Source: Hafnia alvei (lineage in GTDB: Bacteria; Pseudomonadota; Gammaproteobacteria; Enterobacterales; Enterobacteriaceae). From it: a stretch of DNA of 64,000 bases. A model generated the notes under the pieces. That model worked only from the letters and a program-made list of their open reading frames with translations, was not told the origin of the DNA and did not search any database. The DNA is taken from positions 2,480,001 through 2,544,000 of the forward strand of contig NZ_OZ061315.1 of NCBI RefSeq assembly GCF_964063325.1, read 5' to 3'. Made by a program: the position numbers and the translations under genes. Below are positions 45,347 through 53,222 of the stretch, one piece after another. How positions within the stretch are numbered: the first letter of the stretch is position 1; each line of letters opens with the position of its first letter.

Positions 45347-45450
45347 GCAAGGCAATCCAAGCCTGCATTAATGCCAACTTTTAGCGCACGGCTCTCTCCC
45401 AAGAGCCATTACCCTAGACCTGATACAGGAATCGTATCAGGTCTCTTTTT
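45347..45450 (+). ncRNA. sdsR: SdsR (RyeB) small RNA
   Basis: The 104-base stretch beginning GCAAGGCAATCC is nearly identical to E. coli SdsR: GCCTGCATTAATGCCAACTT, then TTAGCGCACGGCTCTCTCCC and AAGAGCCATT are unchanged. The hairpin GGCTCT CTCCCA AGAGCC and the terminator GACCTGATAC..GTATCAGGTC TCTTTTT are intact, with compensated base changes in the terminator stem. E. coli SdsR is a sigma-S-dependent, Hfq-binding stationary-phase RNA that represses porin (ompD), tolC and mutS mRNAs. The sequence TACTCTTAAATA just upstream is a plausible sigma-S -10 region. The antisense RNA SraC overlaps it in E. coli; I could not test for it here. Confidence 0.92.
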
Positions 45451-45472
45451 AATCGATCAAAAATAGTCCTGA

Positions 45473-45613
45473 TATAAAACCGCCTATCTAGCCGTTGATC
45501 TTGATCACTTCTCACACAGGGATATCGGTTGGAGACGGAGCATGAGACGACGTATGAGCACTGAGTCAGTGATGAATGTGTTGTTGATTGCGGTGCATCG
45601 GGAGAAACATTAG
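45473..45613 (+). pseudogene. IS3-family transposase (OrfB) remnant
   Basis: An open frame from just after a TGA at 45470 to the TAG at 45611 reads YKTAYLAVDLDHFSHRDIGW and then RRSMRRRMSTESVMNVLLIA with VHREKH. This aligns by eye with the IS3-family integrase-core stretch (W/Y)LYLAVVLDLFSRRVVGW...SRMTTELVMNALLMAVWRRKP. The catalytic DDE residues and both insertion-sequence ends are absent. It begins 23 bases after the sdsR terminator, so an old insertion or recombination event lies at the edge of the conserved block. Confidence 0.72.
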
Positions 45614-45933
45614 TCCATTCAGATCAGATATCTCGATATACGAACGGACGCCCCCTTTTGACTCTAGTCTTTTCAAGATCCTTCTTAGGATAACCTTGTA
45701 CTGCATGAAGTGACATTTTCAAAATAAAACGTTGCATTGAGAAAGAATAACTGTGTTTTAAAATCCTTCGTTCATATAAAAGCCACCAATTCATCAACAT
45801 ATTAAATGTTAAGAAGTTAATTATTTATAATTAATATCATAGTTAATAAATCATTAATAAAAACAACAAACTTAAATAAATTTGATAACAATTAAGAGTT
45901 ATATTTTAAGACCATTAAAAATAAGGAACTGTT

Positions 45934-46215
45934 ATGAGTTGGGATTTTAATGATAGCGCACCACAAGCATCAAATTTGAGAATAGTTGAACCATCAGGAA
46001 TGAGAAAATATTATGAATGGAGGCGACTGATTAGAGATATGAACCTGCCACCAAATGATGCTGCGGCTAGAGTTGGCGATCTTAGATATGAGAGATTACC
46101 TGAGCGTGGTCCATATAATTTCTCGATAAGATTATCACAACAACATCGGGTGCATTTTACTGTTGATAATACAGCGAAGAGAATTACAGTATTATCAATA
46201 GGCCCTCATGGTTAA
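45934..46215 (+). CDS. Orphan RelE/ParE-superfamily-like protein
   Basis: 93 residues, with AAGGA six bases before the ATG. The N-terminal half is helical (RKYYEWRRLIRDMNL). The C-terminal half runs ERLPERGPYNFSIRLSQQHR and VHFTVDNTAKRITVLSIGPH, which resembles the beta-sheet core of RelE/ParE/YoeB-fold toxins, where a basic strand (R..LRLS..HRV.F) is followed by VTVL.IGxH. The basic residues at these positions could act in RNA binding or cleavage. No antitoxin or immunity ORF was seen on either side. The flanks are AT-rich and the neighbour upstream is a transposase remnant, so horizontal transfer is likely. A toxin role is inference. Confidence 0.6.
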   Translation: MSWDFNDSAPQASNLRIVEPSGMRKYYEWRRLIRDMNLPPNDAAARVGDLRYERLPERGPYNFSIRLSQQHRVHFTVDNTAKRITVLSIGPHG

Positions 46216-46228
46216 GTAAGTAGACACA

Positions 46229-46247
46229 GTGGCTCTAGCAGAGCCAC
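46229..46247 (+). terminator. Hairpin after the 93-residue ORF
   Basis: GTGGCTCT AGC AGAGCCAC, perfect eight-base arms, 13 bases after the stop. It lacks a T run. Confidence 0.45.
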
Positions 46248-46652
46248 ATCAACATAATTGTTATCACGCATAAAATCACAAAATTAAGAACTAAATTTTC
46301 CTGTGAAAAACTTTCCCTACGGCGAAAAAACAGCAGCAATAATGCTCTCAGATTCGATCAGTTCTGGTCCTTGAACTAGTGACTGACGCGTACTCGGTCA
46401 CAGGCCCTGCTATATACCAGAAACAGACATTGTTCTTAATTATAACTAGGGACAATCCTGTGCAGATATGCTCCTCGATAAATTGCAATCATGGGCCTAA
46501 CTATTTTAGTTCCTATTATTCACCCACCTAGAGTAATAGCTCAGTATTAATTAGCATTGCCAGTTAATCTGTTCTTTCATGAATATAAAGTCGTTAAGTT
46601 AAATCATCTCATTGAAAATAATCTTCATCAAAAAACATCCATATAAAACCAA

Positions 46653-46850
46653 TTAAACATAATGAGTGTATCTTTGAGCCGATTTTTTCATAACTAAAAA
46701 ATAGAATTTCCCATAAGAGAGGAAATGCAAAAAAGACTTCACCTCTGACACATCGCCACTCTTCAACGCCTGTTGGAATTTTTGAACTTGCGTGAACAGA
46801 TCACGTTTATGACTATTATAGTTACCCGTGGTATATAGAGATAAATGACG
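46653..46850 (-). pseudogene. Possible 3' remnant of an unidentified gene
   Basis: A 65-codon open stretch on the minus strand without an ATG near its beginning, ending TAA at 46653-46655. It reads like protein rather than random translation: SLYTTGNYNSHKRDLFTQVQ, then KFQQALKSGDVSEVKSFLHF and LSYGKFYFLVMKKSAQRYTH. An in-frame TAG lies just upstream, so if real it is the end of a truncated gene. I do not recognise the family. Confidence 0.3.
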
Positions 46851-47221
46851 CTACGTAATTATAACCAAACGGCACTACTAATACATGTTAATTCAGGTGC
46901 GTTATTATTTATAAATTCCTCCCAATGTTCATTCACTGATAGCAACCAATTTAGTTGGATTATTGTTCGCGTTGTATTAGGATTGAGCAAATTTAATGCA
47001 ACAGTTTTTAACTTGTATTAAATTTCAGCTAAATAGTAAATTCGAGTTCTAATTATCTAGTTTAAATACGTTACTATTGTTGCAATTTATTGCGCTATAT
47101 AGTTGAATACATATCGAGTTTAATGGCTGTTACATATATCATATTTATGTATTTCTATTATTTTACCTATAAAACAATTACGAATGTAAATTAAAAATTC
47201 GTTATACGTCAGGGATAAAAA

Positions 47222-48386
47222 ATGATTAAACATCATGTGGCGAAAAAAATTGTATTAGCAGTGGCATTGGGTTGTGCTTCTTTCTCCTCGCTGGCAGAAA
47301 TTACTCTGTTAGAGCAAGATCCGCAGGCTGGCGATCCACTCAGCCGCTTGAAGTTTCAGGTTGGCGGTAGTATTCGTCCACAGTTCATAGATGAAATGGG
47401 CAACAGTGACAGAGGCTCTTATAAGCGCAACGGTTATGACGGCGGAACGCGTTTTCGTTTCTCTGCCGATTATTATCTGTTCGACGATGTTAGCCTGATT
47501 GGTTACTACGAATTGGGTGTGAATATTCCAGCGCTATTCAACTGGGATAATCATTATGCAGATGGCGCAGCAAACACCGATCGACGCATGCTGTTCGGAG
47601 GTCTGAAAAGCGCAACTTGGGGTACTCTAACCTACGGCAAGCAAAATAGTATCTACTACACCGTTGTTGGCGCTAAAACGGATATCTGGGACTTCGATAT
47701 GCAGGCTCAGGCTCCAGGTAACGGTTATAACGGCAACTACGACGGCTCATACCGCAGCTACAATCTAGTCCAATATAAAAATACCTTTGGGCCCGTTGAT
47801 CTGTATGTTGGTGGTGTTTTACATGACGACTCCCACCCTGCCGGCGTAAATAACGGCAACCCGCTGCGTTATCAACGTAAAGGTGGCGGCGCATTAGGTG
47901 TGGATTACCACATCACGGATGAATTAACGTGGGGGTTCTGCGTACAGCTATATCCAACAAAGCATCAAACAAAATAACGGTGCGGATAGTGGCAAGAACG
48001 ACAATGGCCAACAATTATTGGGGACGGGGTTAAGCTGGAAACCTGACAATTGGACTCTGGCAGCATCTGCCGGATGGTATCGTAATTTCTTAATGACCGG
48101 CGTAAAAAATCGTCATGATTACTTTGCTGGAAATGGCTACGGTGTTGAATATTATGCAGGTTATACTTTCCCTGTCAGCCAATATTTGGTGAAAAACATT
48201 ACACCTTATTATGCTGGTGACCGCCTGAAATTTAATACTGGTCGTGATTATCAGAGCAACCATCAGACTCTCGGTATTTCTACCAAGTTCGATTATGGTT
48301 TCCAGATCGACGTCGAACATGTATTTACAAATACAACAGACAATAAAAGTGACCTAAATTTGGTTCGTCTGCGTTACGATTTCTAA
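47222..48386 (+). pseudogene. Gram-negative porin disrupted by a single-base frameshift
   Basis: A signal peptide (MIKHHVAKKIVLAVALGCAS then FSSLAE) leads into a 16-strand-type porin ending in the classic C-terminal Phe (VRLRYDF). The first frame runs to a stop at 47975-47977 after TWGFCVQLYPTKHQTK; the rest of the protein continues in another frame. Removing one G from the GGGGG at 47931-47935 restores TWGSAYSYIQQSIKQNNG and a single 387-residue reading frame. The protein has YGKQNSIYYTVVGAKTDIWD and aromatic-rich strands but is not OmpC/OmpF-like at the N-terminus; a specific (oligosaccharide or solute) porin is possible. It could be an inactivated gene, a phase-variable tract or a sequencing error. 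Confidence 0.85.
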
Positions 48387-48407
48387 GTTAAATCAAACTT
48401 GCCTCTT

Positions 48408-48438
48408 AAGCACCTAAATGTCATTTAGGTGCTTTTTT
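48408..48438 (+). terminator. Terminator of the split porin
   Basis: AAGCACCTAAAT GTC ATTTAGGTGCTTTTTT, a 12-base stem and T run. Confidence 0.9.
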
Positions 48439-48459
48439 AAAAAAAATCCTAACCTCATC

Positions 48460-48927
48460 TCACATCTTATCAAGATTATCTGCTGCGTTATTGAACGCTT
48501 TCGCTAGAGAGGCATCAGTCCCTTTTAGCGTAATTGAATTCATATACGCCAGCCATTTTGCATTGACGTCATTGAGTGCATTTAACTGATTGGGGCCTGT
48601 CGTCACGCTTTGAACTCGGCTTACCTGAGGCTGGATAATCTCTATTGATGCTTGACGTATTTCACTGCTGCAGGACTCTATTTTCGTCTTCTCATTAGCA
48701 TCTGTGGCTTGCTGTGCCCACTGAGCCGCCACAACATTTTTACGTTCTGCATCAACGCCCAGTTTGCGCATATTCACGAGTAAATCTGACGTAGACTCGA
48801 TTGTAGGATAGTGACTCGCCGCAGGGATATCACAGGAGAAATAGCTCTTAAACGGCGATTGCCCCTCACTGCTCGCACACCCTGCCAATAATAGCGAACT
48901 CAAACATAGGGTAAGAATTTTTTTCAT
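48460..48927 (-). CDS. Predicted lipoprotein of unknown function
   Basis: 155 residues from the ATG at 48927, with GAGG upstream. The lipoprotein signal MKKILTLCLSSLLLAGC has Cys17 as the lipidation site. The mature part is mostly helical, with two cysteines (FSCDIP and IESCSSE) that could pair. SEGQSPFKS follows the lipobox, so outer-membrane sorting is likely because there is no Asp at +2. I do not recognise a named homolog. It lies tail-to-tail with the split porin and downstream of kbp on the same strand. Confidence 0.7.
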   Translation of the reverse strand: MKKILTLCLSSLLLAGCASSEGQSPFKSYFSCDIPAASHYPTIESTSDLLVNMRKLGVDAERKNVVAAQWAQQATDANEKTKIESCSSEIRQASIEIIQPQVSRVQSVTTGPNQLNALNDVNAKWLAYMNSITLKGTDASLAKAFNNAADNLDKM

Positions 48928-49070
48928 CCGATAGGCCTCGTTATTTTTTGTTGCTCGATAATAGCAAGACAGCGACATAACGGATATCGACGAGGGGCAA
49001 AATGGCATTTCATGGATAACATGTGGCGCAAAAAAAGCCGTATACGCGGCTTATAAACGCAATGGCCCAA

Positions 49071-49508
49071 TTATTTTTGTGGAATAATGAGCATCTGCCC
49101 TGGATAAATTTTATCTGGATGCGACAGCATAGGTTTATTAGCTTCAAAAATGCGCATGTAGTCATTGGCGTTGCCGTACTGCGCTTTAGCAATCGCGCTT
49201 AAAGTATCACCCGCTTTAACCGTATAGAAATGGCTCTCAATGCCAGACTGCGCAGCCGCTAGCTGATCGTCTACTTTGCTGATACCAGCAACGTTACCAA
49301 TAGCAACCAAGATCTTCTCTTTCAGCTCCTGACTTACGCCCTCACCTGAAACCGTTGCCGTGCCATCACCCGCGACTTTTACGTCAACCTTATCTGCTCC
49401 TGGTAAACCAAGCTTATTGATATGCTCTTTGAGTTTATCATCATGATTCCCACTCACGGCATCCCAAAGTTTTTCTCCCGCGTCTTTAACGAAACTTAGC
49501 AAACCCAT
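49071..49508 (-). CDS. kbp: Potassium-binding protein Kbp (YgaU), BON and LysM domains
   Basis: 145 residues. The N-terminal BON domain (residues about 25-88, VDVKVAGDGTATVSGEGVSQ) is followed by a LysM domain (residues about 95-143, YTVKAGDTLSAIAKAQYGNA..IYPGQMLIIPQK). The sequence MGLLSFVKDAGEKLWDAVSG matches the E. coli start. There is no signal peptide: Kbp is a cytoplasmic potassium sensor that changes shape on K+ binding. In E. coli it is osmotically and sigma-S induced; here it is near osmE, another osmotic gene. Confidence 0.92.
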   Translation of the reverse strand: MGLLSFVKDAGEKLWDAVSGNHDDKLKEHINKLGLPGADKVDVKVAGDGTATVSGEGVSQELKEKILVAIGNVAGISKVDDQLAAAQSGIESHFYTVKAGDTLSAIAKAQYGNANDYMRIFEANKPMLSHPDKIYPGQMLIIPQK

Positions 49509-49791
49509 TTAGACCTCCAATAGCCTATGCTCAACCAAAATTGGCAAGCTCAATTGATATCGTTAATAAAATTAATCCTATTAAGCTTAGCAGAATATCT
49601 AAGATTATCGGTTTCCAGCGACCGCTCGATTTGTCATTTCTGCGTGCCAAAATTGTAAAGAGAATAATTACCCGCAATAACAACGGATTACTTCATCGTC
49701 TCAAACCATTTGCTCAGAGGGTGAACCCGATCACGCTTCAAGTTGATGCATCGCGTTATGGTACTAAAACCGCAGGTCATGAAGGAGTCAA

Positions 49792-49896
49792 ATGAAGAAG
49801 TTGATTTCATTAGTGTTGGTTGTTGCTTCAAGCACAATGTCGGCCACCTCGATGGCTTACCCGGCGGAAACCCACCCAAATGGCGGGACGGGATAA
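49792..49896 (+). CDS. Putative 34-residue exported peptide
   Basis: A short ORF with a strong ribosome-binding site (AGGAG, six bases before the ATG). It encodes MKKLISLVLVVASSTMSATS then MAYPAETHPNGGTG: a textbook signal peptide with a likely cleavage after SMA, leaving a 13-residue Pro/Gly-rich peptide. An intrinsic terminator follows at 49938. In the next frame the DNA reads GITPTGGSIPNSIYL up to a TAG, so an older, longer protein could have been shortened by a frameshift. It was not matched to any known family. Confidence 0.5.
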   Translation: MKKLISLVLVVASSTMSATSMAYPAETHPNGGTG

Positions 49897-49937
49897 CACC
49901 TACTGGTGGCTCTATTCCAAACTCAATTTATCTCTAG

Positions 49938-49969
49938 AATCAAGGCCTCATTCGAGGCCTTGATTTTTT
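49938..49969. terminator. Terminator between the small exported ORF and yfcJ
   Basis: AATCAAGGCCTC ATTC GAGGCCTTGATTTTTT, a perfect 12-base stem with a T run on the plus side and an A-rich complement on the other. Confidence 0.88.
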
Positions 49970-49972
49970 CAC

Positions 49973-51169
49973 CTAAGACTCAATGGTCTGCGACGCAGCT
50001 GGTCGTAGGAAGAGCAGGATAACGATAATACCCAACGCCGAGCATGCTGCTCCAACGGCAAATACCGATGAATAGCCTAACGTAGTTGCCAAAATGCCCG
50101 TTAGTGGCCCTGCGATAGCGTAGGAAACATCCTGAAATGCAGCATACCCTCCCATCGCCGTACCACGCACATGAGCCGGCACTCTTTTTACGACTTCAAC
50201 ACCAAGCGCGGGGAACATTAACGAACACCCAGCTCCCGTTAAGGCAGCCCCGATGAGGGCCACAACGGAGGTGCTTACTACATAAATCAGGATTAGCCCT
50301 ATGGTTTCAACCACCAACGATGCAATAGCAACTTTCATTCCCCCCATCCGATCTGGCAACTGGCCAAACAGTACTCGCATTAACACGAAAGAAAGTCCGA
50401 AGCTGGTGAGTGCCAATCCCGCATGCGACCAACCGTGGGAACTAAATAATAGCGAAATAAACGTGCCAATAACGGCAAAGCCAACACCTTGAAGTGCCAG
50501 AGCCACACCGGGTTGCCAAATTTTACCCAGCATCCGCCACATTGGAATGCGTTGACCAGCATGAGGAGCAACCGGCTTAACCTTGAAATTAATCAAAATA
50601 GCCACAAGCGGTAATATCAGAGTAGAAACGCCTAATGCGGCAAATCCCCAATATTGATTCAGTAACAAGCCAAGTGGCGCACCTGCCGCAAGGGCACCGT
50701 AAATAGCCATGCCCGTCCATGACATCACTTTACCTGAGCGTGATGGTCCTAACAGACCTAAACCCCAGGTTAAATTTCCAGTCAGCAGCTGGCTTTCGCC
50801 AAAACCTAATACCAAACGCCCGGCCAAAAGAATGATAAATTTGGTCATAGCGTCAGCCGGCAGCAGCGCCGCCAACAGATAAGCAACGCCTGCGAGCGAG
50901 CAGGCCAGCATACCCTGAAGCGTCGATCGTTTTGCTCCCTGCTGATCGGCTAACCGTCCCGCATAGCCTCGAGTGAGCACCGTTGCAAGAAACTGCATTC
51001 CCACAGCAATACCAACCATGGTATTACTCATGCCTAATTGGTTGTGCACATATAAGGGAATAACAGGTAAAGGTAATCCGACCGTGAGATAAGTAAGAAA
51101 AACGGCTGACGTCAAAGGCAACAACGCATGATTTGCTTTGGGGGTACTAATAAAATGAGATTGAGACAT
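49973..51169 (-). CDS. yfcJ: MFS transporter YfcJ
   Basis: 398 residues with 12 predicted helices. FLTYLTVGLPLPVIPLYVHN, then LGMSNTMVGIAVGMQFLATV and LTRGYAGRLADQQGAKRS match E. coli YfcJ almost residue for residue. GRLVLGFGESQLLTGNLTWGLG is the second hallmark. YfcJ/YhhS proteins are drug or sugar-type exporters with unclear natural substrates. E. coli yfcJ lies elsewhere on the chromosome, so the local context is different. Confidence 0.9.
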   Translation of the reverse strand: MSQSHFISTPKANHALLPLTSAVFLTYLTVGLPLPVIPLYVHNQLGMSNTMVGIAVGMQFLATVLTRGYAGRLADQQGAKRSTLQGMLACSLAGVAYLLAALLPADAMTKFIILLAGRLVLGFGESQLLTGNLTWGLGLLGPSRSGKVMSWTGMAIYGALAAGAPLGLLLNQYWGFAALGVSTLILPLVAILINFKVKPVAPHAGQRIPMWRMLGKIWQPGVALALQGVGFAVIGTFISLLFSSHGWSHAGLALTSFGLSFVLMRVLFGQLPDRMGGMKVAIASLVVETIGLILIYVVSTSVVALIGAALTGAGCSLMFPALGVEVVKRVPAHVRGTAMGGYAAFQDVSYAIAGPLTGILATTLGYSSVFAVGAACSALGIIVILLFLRPAASQTIES

Positions 51170-51375
51170 ACAGTGCTAACTCCAAAAGCAAGGAGAAAGC
51201 CAAAAAGAAACGCCTTCTCCCCTGCATAAATAGCAAACAGGATTAAATGCGTTGGATGACGTGAACGCTTACGCACAGATATTAGCTACCGGTGTTGGGT
51301 TGGAGCTTAGTGATAATTAAAATTCATGTCAATAAAACCGTGACGCGGCGCACAAAAAATGGCCAGCCAATAGGA

Positions 51376-51403
51376 CAAATAAAAGCGGCCCTAAAAGGCC
51401 GCC
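51376..51403 (-). terminator. Terminator of osmE
   Basis: On the minus strand, GGCGGCC TTTTAG GGCCGCTTTTATTT, about 30 bases after the osmE stop. The remaining gap to yfcJ (to about 51170) should hold the yfcJ promoter. Confidence 0.8.
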
Positions 51404-51435
51404 AGAAAACGCGAATTTATTAACATCATCCAGAT

Positions 51436-51774
51436 TTATTTTTGAGGATTAGTGTCATATTCAGAGCAAGACTGGTAGCCCTTATTGAGGACCTTACCGG
51501 TATCATCGAAGCTAACAAAATAGTTTTGTGGCTTTTTATCTGTTCCACTTATCAGGTAAGTACTACAGGTTCCACGAGCATTAACCATAGTAATGCTGGT
51601 TGCTGGTTGTCCGGCAATATCAACAACCTGTTGTTTGGTCATGCCAACTTTAACGTCTTTAACCACGGGTTCGGTGACATAACTTGCCGCACGATCGTAA
51701 GTACTACAGGCAGATAATGCAAAAGCTGTCGTCAGTGCGGCAATCCCCATAACAACTGATTTCGTATATTTCAT
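51436..51774 (-). CDS. osmE: Osmotically inducible lipoprotein OsmE
   Basis: 112 residues, the same length as E. coli OsmE. The lipobox is LSAC (Cys23 in ALSACSTYDRA). The mature part is a BamE/SmpA-like domain: VVKDVKVGMTKQQVVDIAGQ, then ARGTCSTYLISG and YFVSFDDTGKVLNKGYQSCS with EYDTNPQ at the end, all matching OsmE. In E. coli it is induced by high osmolarity and growth phase. The upstream gap (51775-52026) is shared with a divergent YidB-family gene. Confidence 0.93.
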   Translation of the reverse strand: MKYTKSVVMGIAALTTAFALSACSTYDRAASYVTEPVVKDVKVGMTKQQVVDIAGQPATSITMVNARGTCSTYLISGTDKKPQNYFVSFDDTGKVLNKGYQSCSEYDTNPQK

Positions 51775-52026
51775 TTTCTCTTTCCTTGTAGCTATTGTGT
51801 TCTATAAGCCTAGGAGAAGAATGACCATTATTCAAATCCATCACCTTTTTTTGCTCAAATTAACCAGTTTTTTAAGATTGATCTGAAAGTTATTTCTTCG
51901 GTTAAATATCATCCGAATCATCGATTCTTAGCCATACTTTAGCCATTGGCTTCAAGGCCATGCACGGTATACTGTGCCAACGAAGTATTAAGTTTCCTTA
52001 TTATTTACCGAATTTGGAGTCACATC

Positions 52027-52422
52027 ATGGGATTATTAGATAGCCTAGGCGGCGTTTTAGGCGGCCAAGGTGACAATGCCAATCACGTTAAAGCCATCTT
52101 AGCTTGGGTAGAACAGCAAGGGGGTATAGGCGCGTTGGTTGAAAAATTTCACAGCCAAGGACTGGGAAGTATTGTTGAGTCATGGATTAGCAGCGGCAGT
52201 AACCAACCTATTTCCGGCCAACAAGTCGAGAATGTGTTTAGTATTGAGTCCATCGCCGCGCTTGCAAGCTCTCTTGGCATTAACACCGATAGCGCATCGC
52301 AGCTTCTGGCCACCTATTTACCTAAACTGATTGATGGCCTTTCACCTAACGGTGAAATTCCGCAAGGAAACTCATTGGTCAGCGCAGGATTAGATATGTT
52401 GAAAGGTAAATTCTTTAGCTAA
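52027..52422 (+). CDS. YidB-family (DUF937) protein
   Basis: 131 residues from the ATG at 52027 (MGLLDSLGGVLGG) with GGAG upstream at 52016-52019. The sequence (ILAWVEQQGGIGALVEKFHSQGL; SGQQVENVF; LLATYLPKLIDGLSPNGEIP) matches the fold and length of E. coli YidB, 132 residues. DUF937 proteins have no known biochemical role. It is divergent from osmE. Confidence 0.85.
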   Translation: MGLLDSLGGVLGGQGDNANHVKAILAWVEQQGGIGALVEKFHSQGLGSIVESWISSGSNQPISGQQVENVFSIESIAALASSLGINTDSASQLLATYLPKLIDGLSPNGEIPQGNSLVSAGLDMLKGKFFS

Positions 52423-52430
52423 AGAATAAC

Positions 52431-52460
52431 ATTACCTTGCCGCTTATGCGGCAAGGTAAT
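52431..52460 (+). terminator. Perfect hairpin after the YidB-family gene
   Basis: ATTACCTTGCCGC TTAT GCGGCAAGGTAAT, 13-base perfect arms. No T run, and the next small ORF begins 14 bases later. Confidence 0.6.
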
Positions 52461-52473
52461 CGAGAAGAAAATA

Positions 52474-52671
52474 ATGCTTCACGACTACATCGTTATTATA
52501 TGGTTCAGCCTATTCTATTTTTATCCAGTGACTTTGGTAATAGCAGGTCTTGTAGCTTTCATATTATGGCCAAAAAGAAAGTTAACGACAATTAAAGTGC
52601 TGATATTAACTCTCATTATATTTATTCTTTTGGTTATCTATAACGTAGCTGAACGCTATATTCTGGGATGA
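52474..52671 (+). CDS. Small two-helix membrane protein, unknown
   Basis: 65 residues. Two hydrophobic segments (IVIIWFSLFYFYPVTLVIAG then LVAFILWP, and LTTIKVLILTLIIFILLVIY) are joined by a short basic loop KRKL. GAGAAG lies upstream of the ATG. It follows the YidB-family gene with a hairpin between. It was not recognised as any named family; a role in the membrane is all that can be said. Confidence 0.55.
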   Translation: MLHDYIVIIWFSLFYFYPVTLVIAGLVAFILWPKRKLTTIKVLILTLIIFILLVIYNVAERYILG

Positions 52672-52690
52672 CACCACTTATCAAGGAACG

Positions 52691-53035
52691 TCAAACGCAG
52701 GCTTTAGCGGCTTCCAGTAAGGCTTGCTGGCTGTTGCCACGCGATGTTAGAAAGATTTCTACATCGGCCTGATTGTCGCTTATCGTTTGGATTTTTGCCG
52801 ATGCCATTTCCCCTTGCCCATCTAAATAACTAGCAATAGTATGCGTGTTATTATTGTTATAATAACGTGTAGCAGGGTTAATATCAGACCATTTTTTATT
52901 TAGACACTGAGAATAGATACCGGCAGAACGGCTTATTTTTAAATCCATGACCTGATGTTTATTCGCTGTAATTGATTCAGGACTACTACATCCAGCCAAC
53001 GCGAATAATATCGCGGCAGTTAATATGGTTCTCAT
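52691..53035 (-). CDS. Predicted lipoprotein of unknown function
   Basis: 114 residues. The lipoprotein signal MRTILTAAILFALAGC ends at Cys16, followed by SSPES, so outer membrane sorting is likely. The mature domain contains two cysteines (YSQCLNKKW and AKACV) near its ends that may form a disulfide, with a probable alpha/beta fold. It converges on the small membrane protein gene. No named homolog is recognised. Confidence 0.68.
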   Translation of the reverse strand: MRTILTAAILFALAGCSSPESITANKHQVMDLKISRSAGIYSQCLNKKWSDINPATRYYNNNNTHTIASYLDGQGEMASAKIQTISDNQADVEIFLTSRGNSQQALLEAAKACV

Positions 53036-53170
53036 TGGTTAATTCCCCTCTGTTTGCAGAGATCATACACTGCATGAATAACTCGCGTGTTGCCGTTAGT
53101 GTTATCGATATGACGCACTATCCCGGCTTTGATAAAAAGCCTCAAGGAGAAAAGTCTTAAAGGAAGGGCT

Positions 53171-53210
53171 TGAGTGTTTCCATGCAAAAGCTAAACCATG
53201 GAAACACTCA
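53171..53210. repeat. Perfect 14-base inverted repeat
   Basis: TGAGTGTTTCCATG and CATGGAAACACTCA are separated by 12 bases, 12 bases past the stop of the minus-strand fimbrial-like gene. It lacks a T run; it could be a transcript-end hairpin or a protein-binding dyad. Confidence 0.6.
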
Positions 53211-53222
53211 GCAAAGGAGCTC

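Larger units (their letters stand above)
46216..47221. other. AT-rich accessory gap before the split porin
   Basis: About 1 kb without an intact gene. It contains the hairpin at 46229, a pair of short dyads near 46360-46401, a minus-strand coding-like remnant at 46653-46850 and a very AT-rich promoter-like segment from about 46900 to the porin start. Base composition is clearly below that of the conserved blocks. Confidence 0.5.

Noticed and set aside
45620..45933. Search for an antitoxin or immunity gene beside the 93-residue ORF
   Set aside because: No frame of useful length with a ribosome-binding site was found upstream or just downstream.
48460..49008. Longer version of the lipoprotein starting upstream of 48927
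   Set aside because: A lipoprotein signal begins only at 48927; the upstream part has no signal or homology.
49541..49795. 84-residue TTG-start ORF
   Set aside because: Weak start, overlaps the likely promoter of the exported small ORF, and composition looks non-coding.
53074..53160. 28-residue ORF beginning MNNSRVAVSVIDMTHYPGFD
   Set aside because: No ribosome-binding site at a normal distance, short, and no recognisable features; left as chance.
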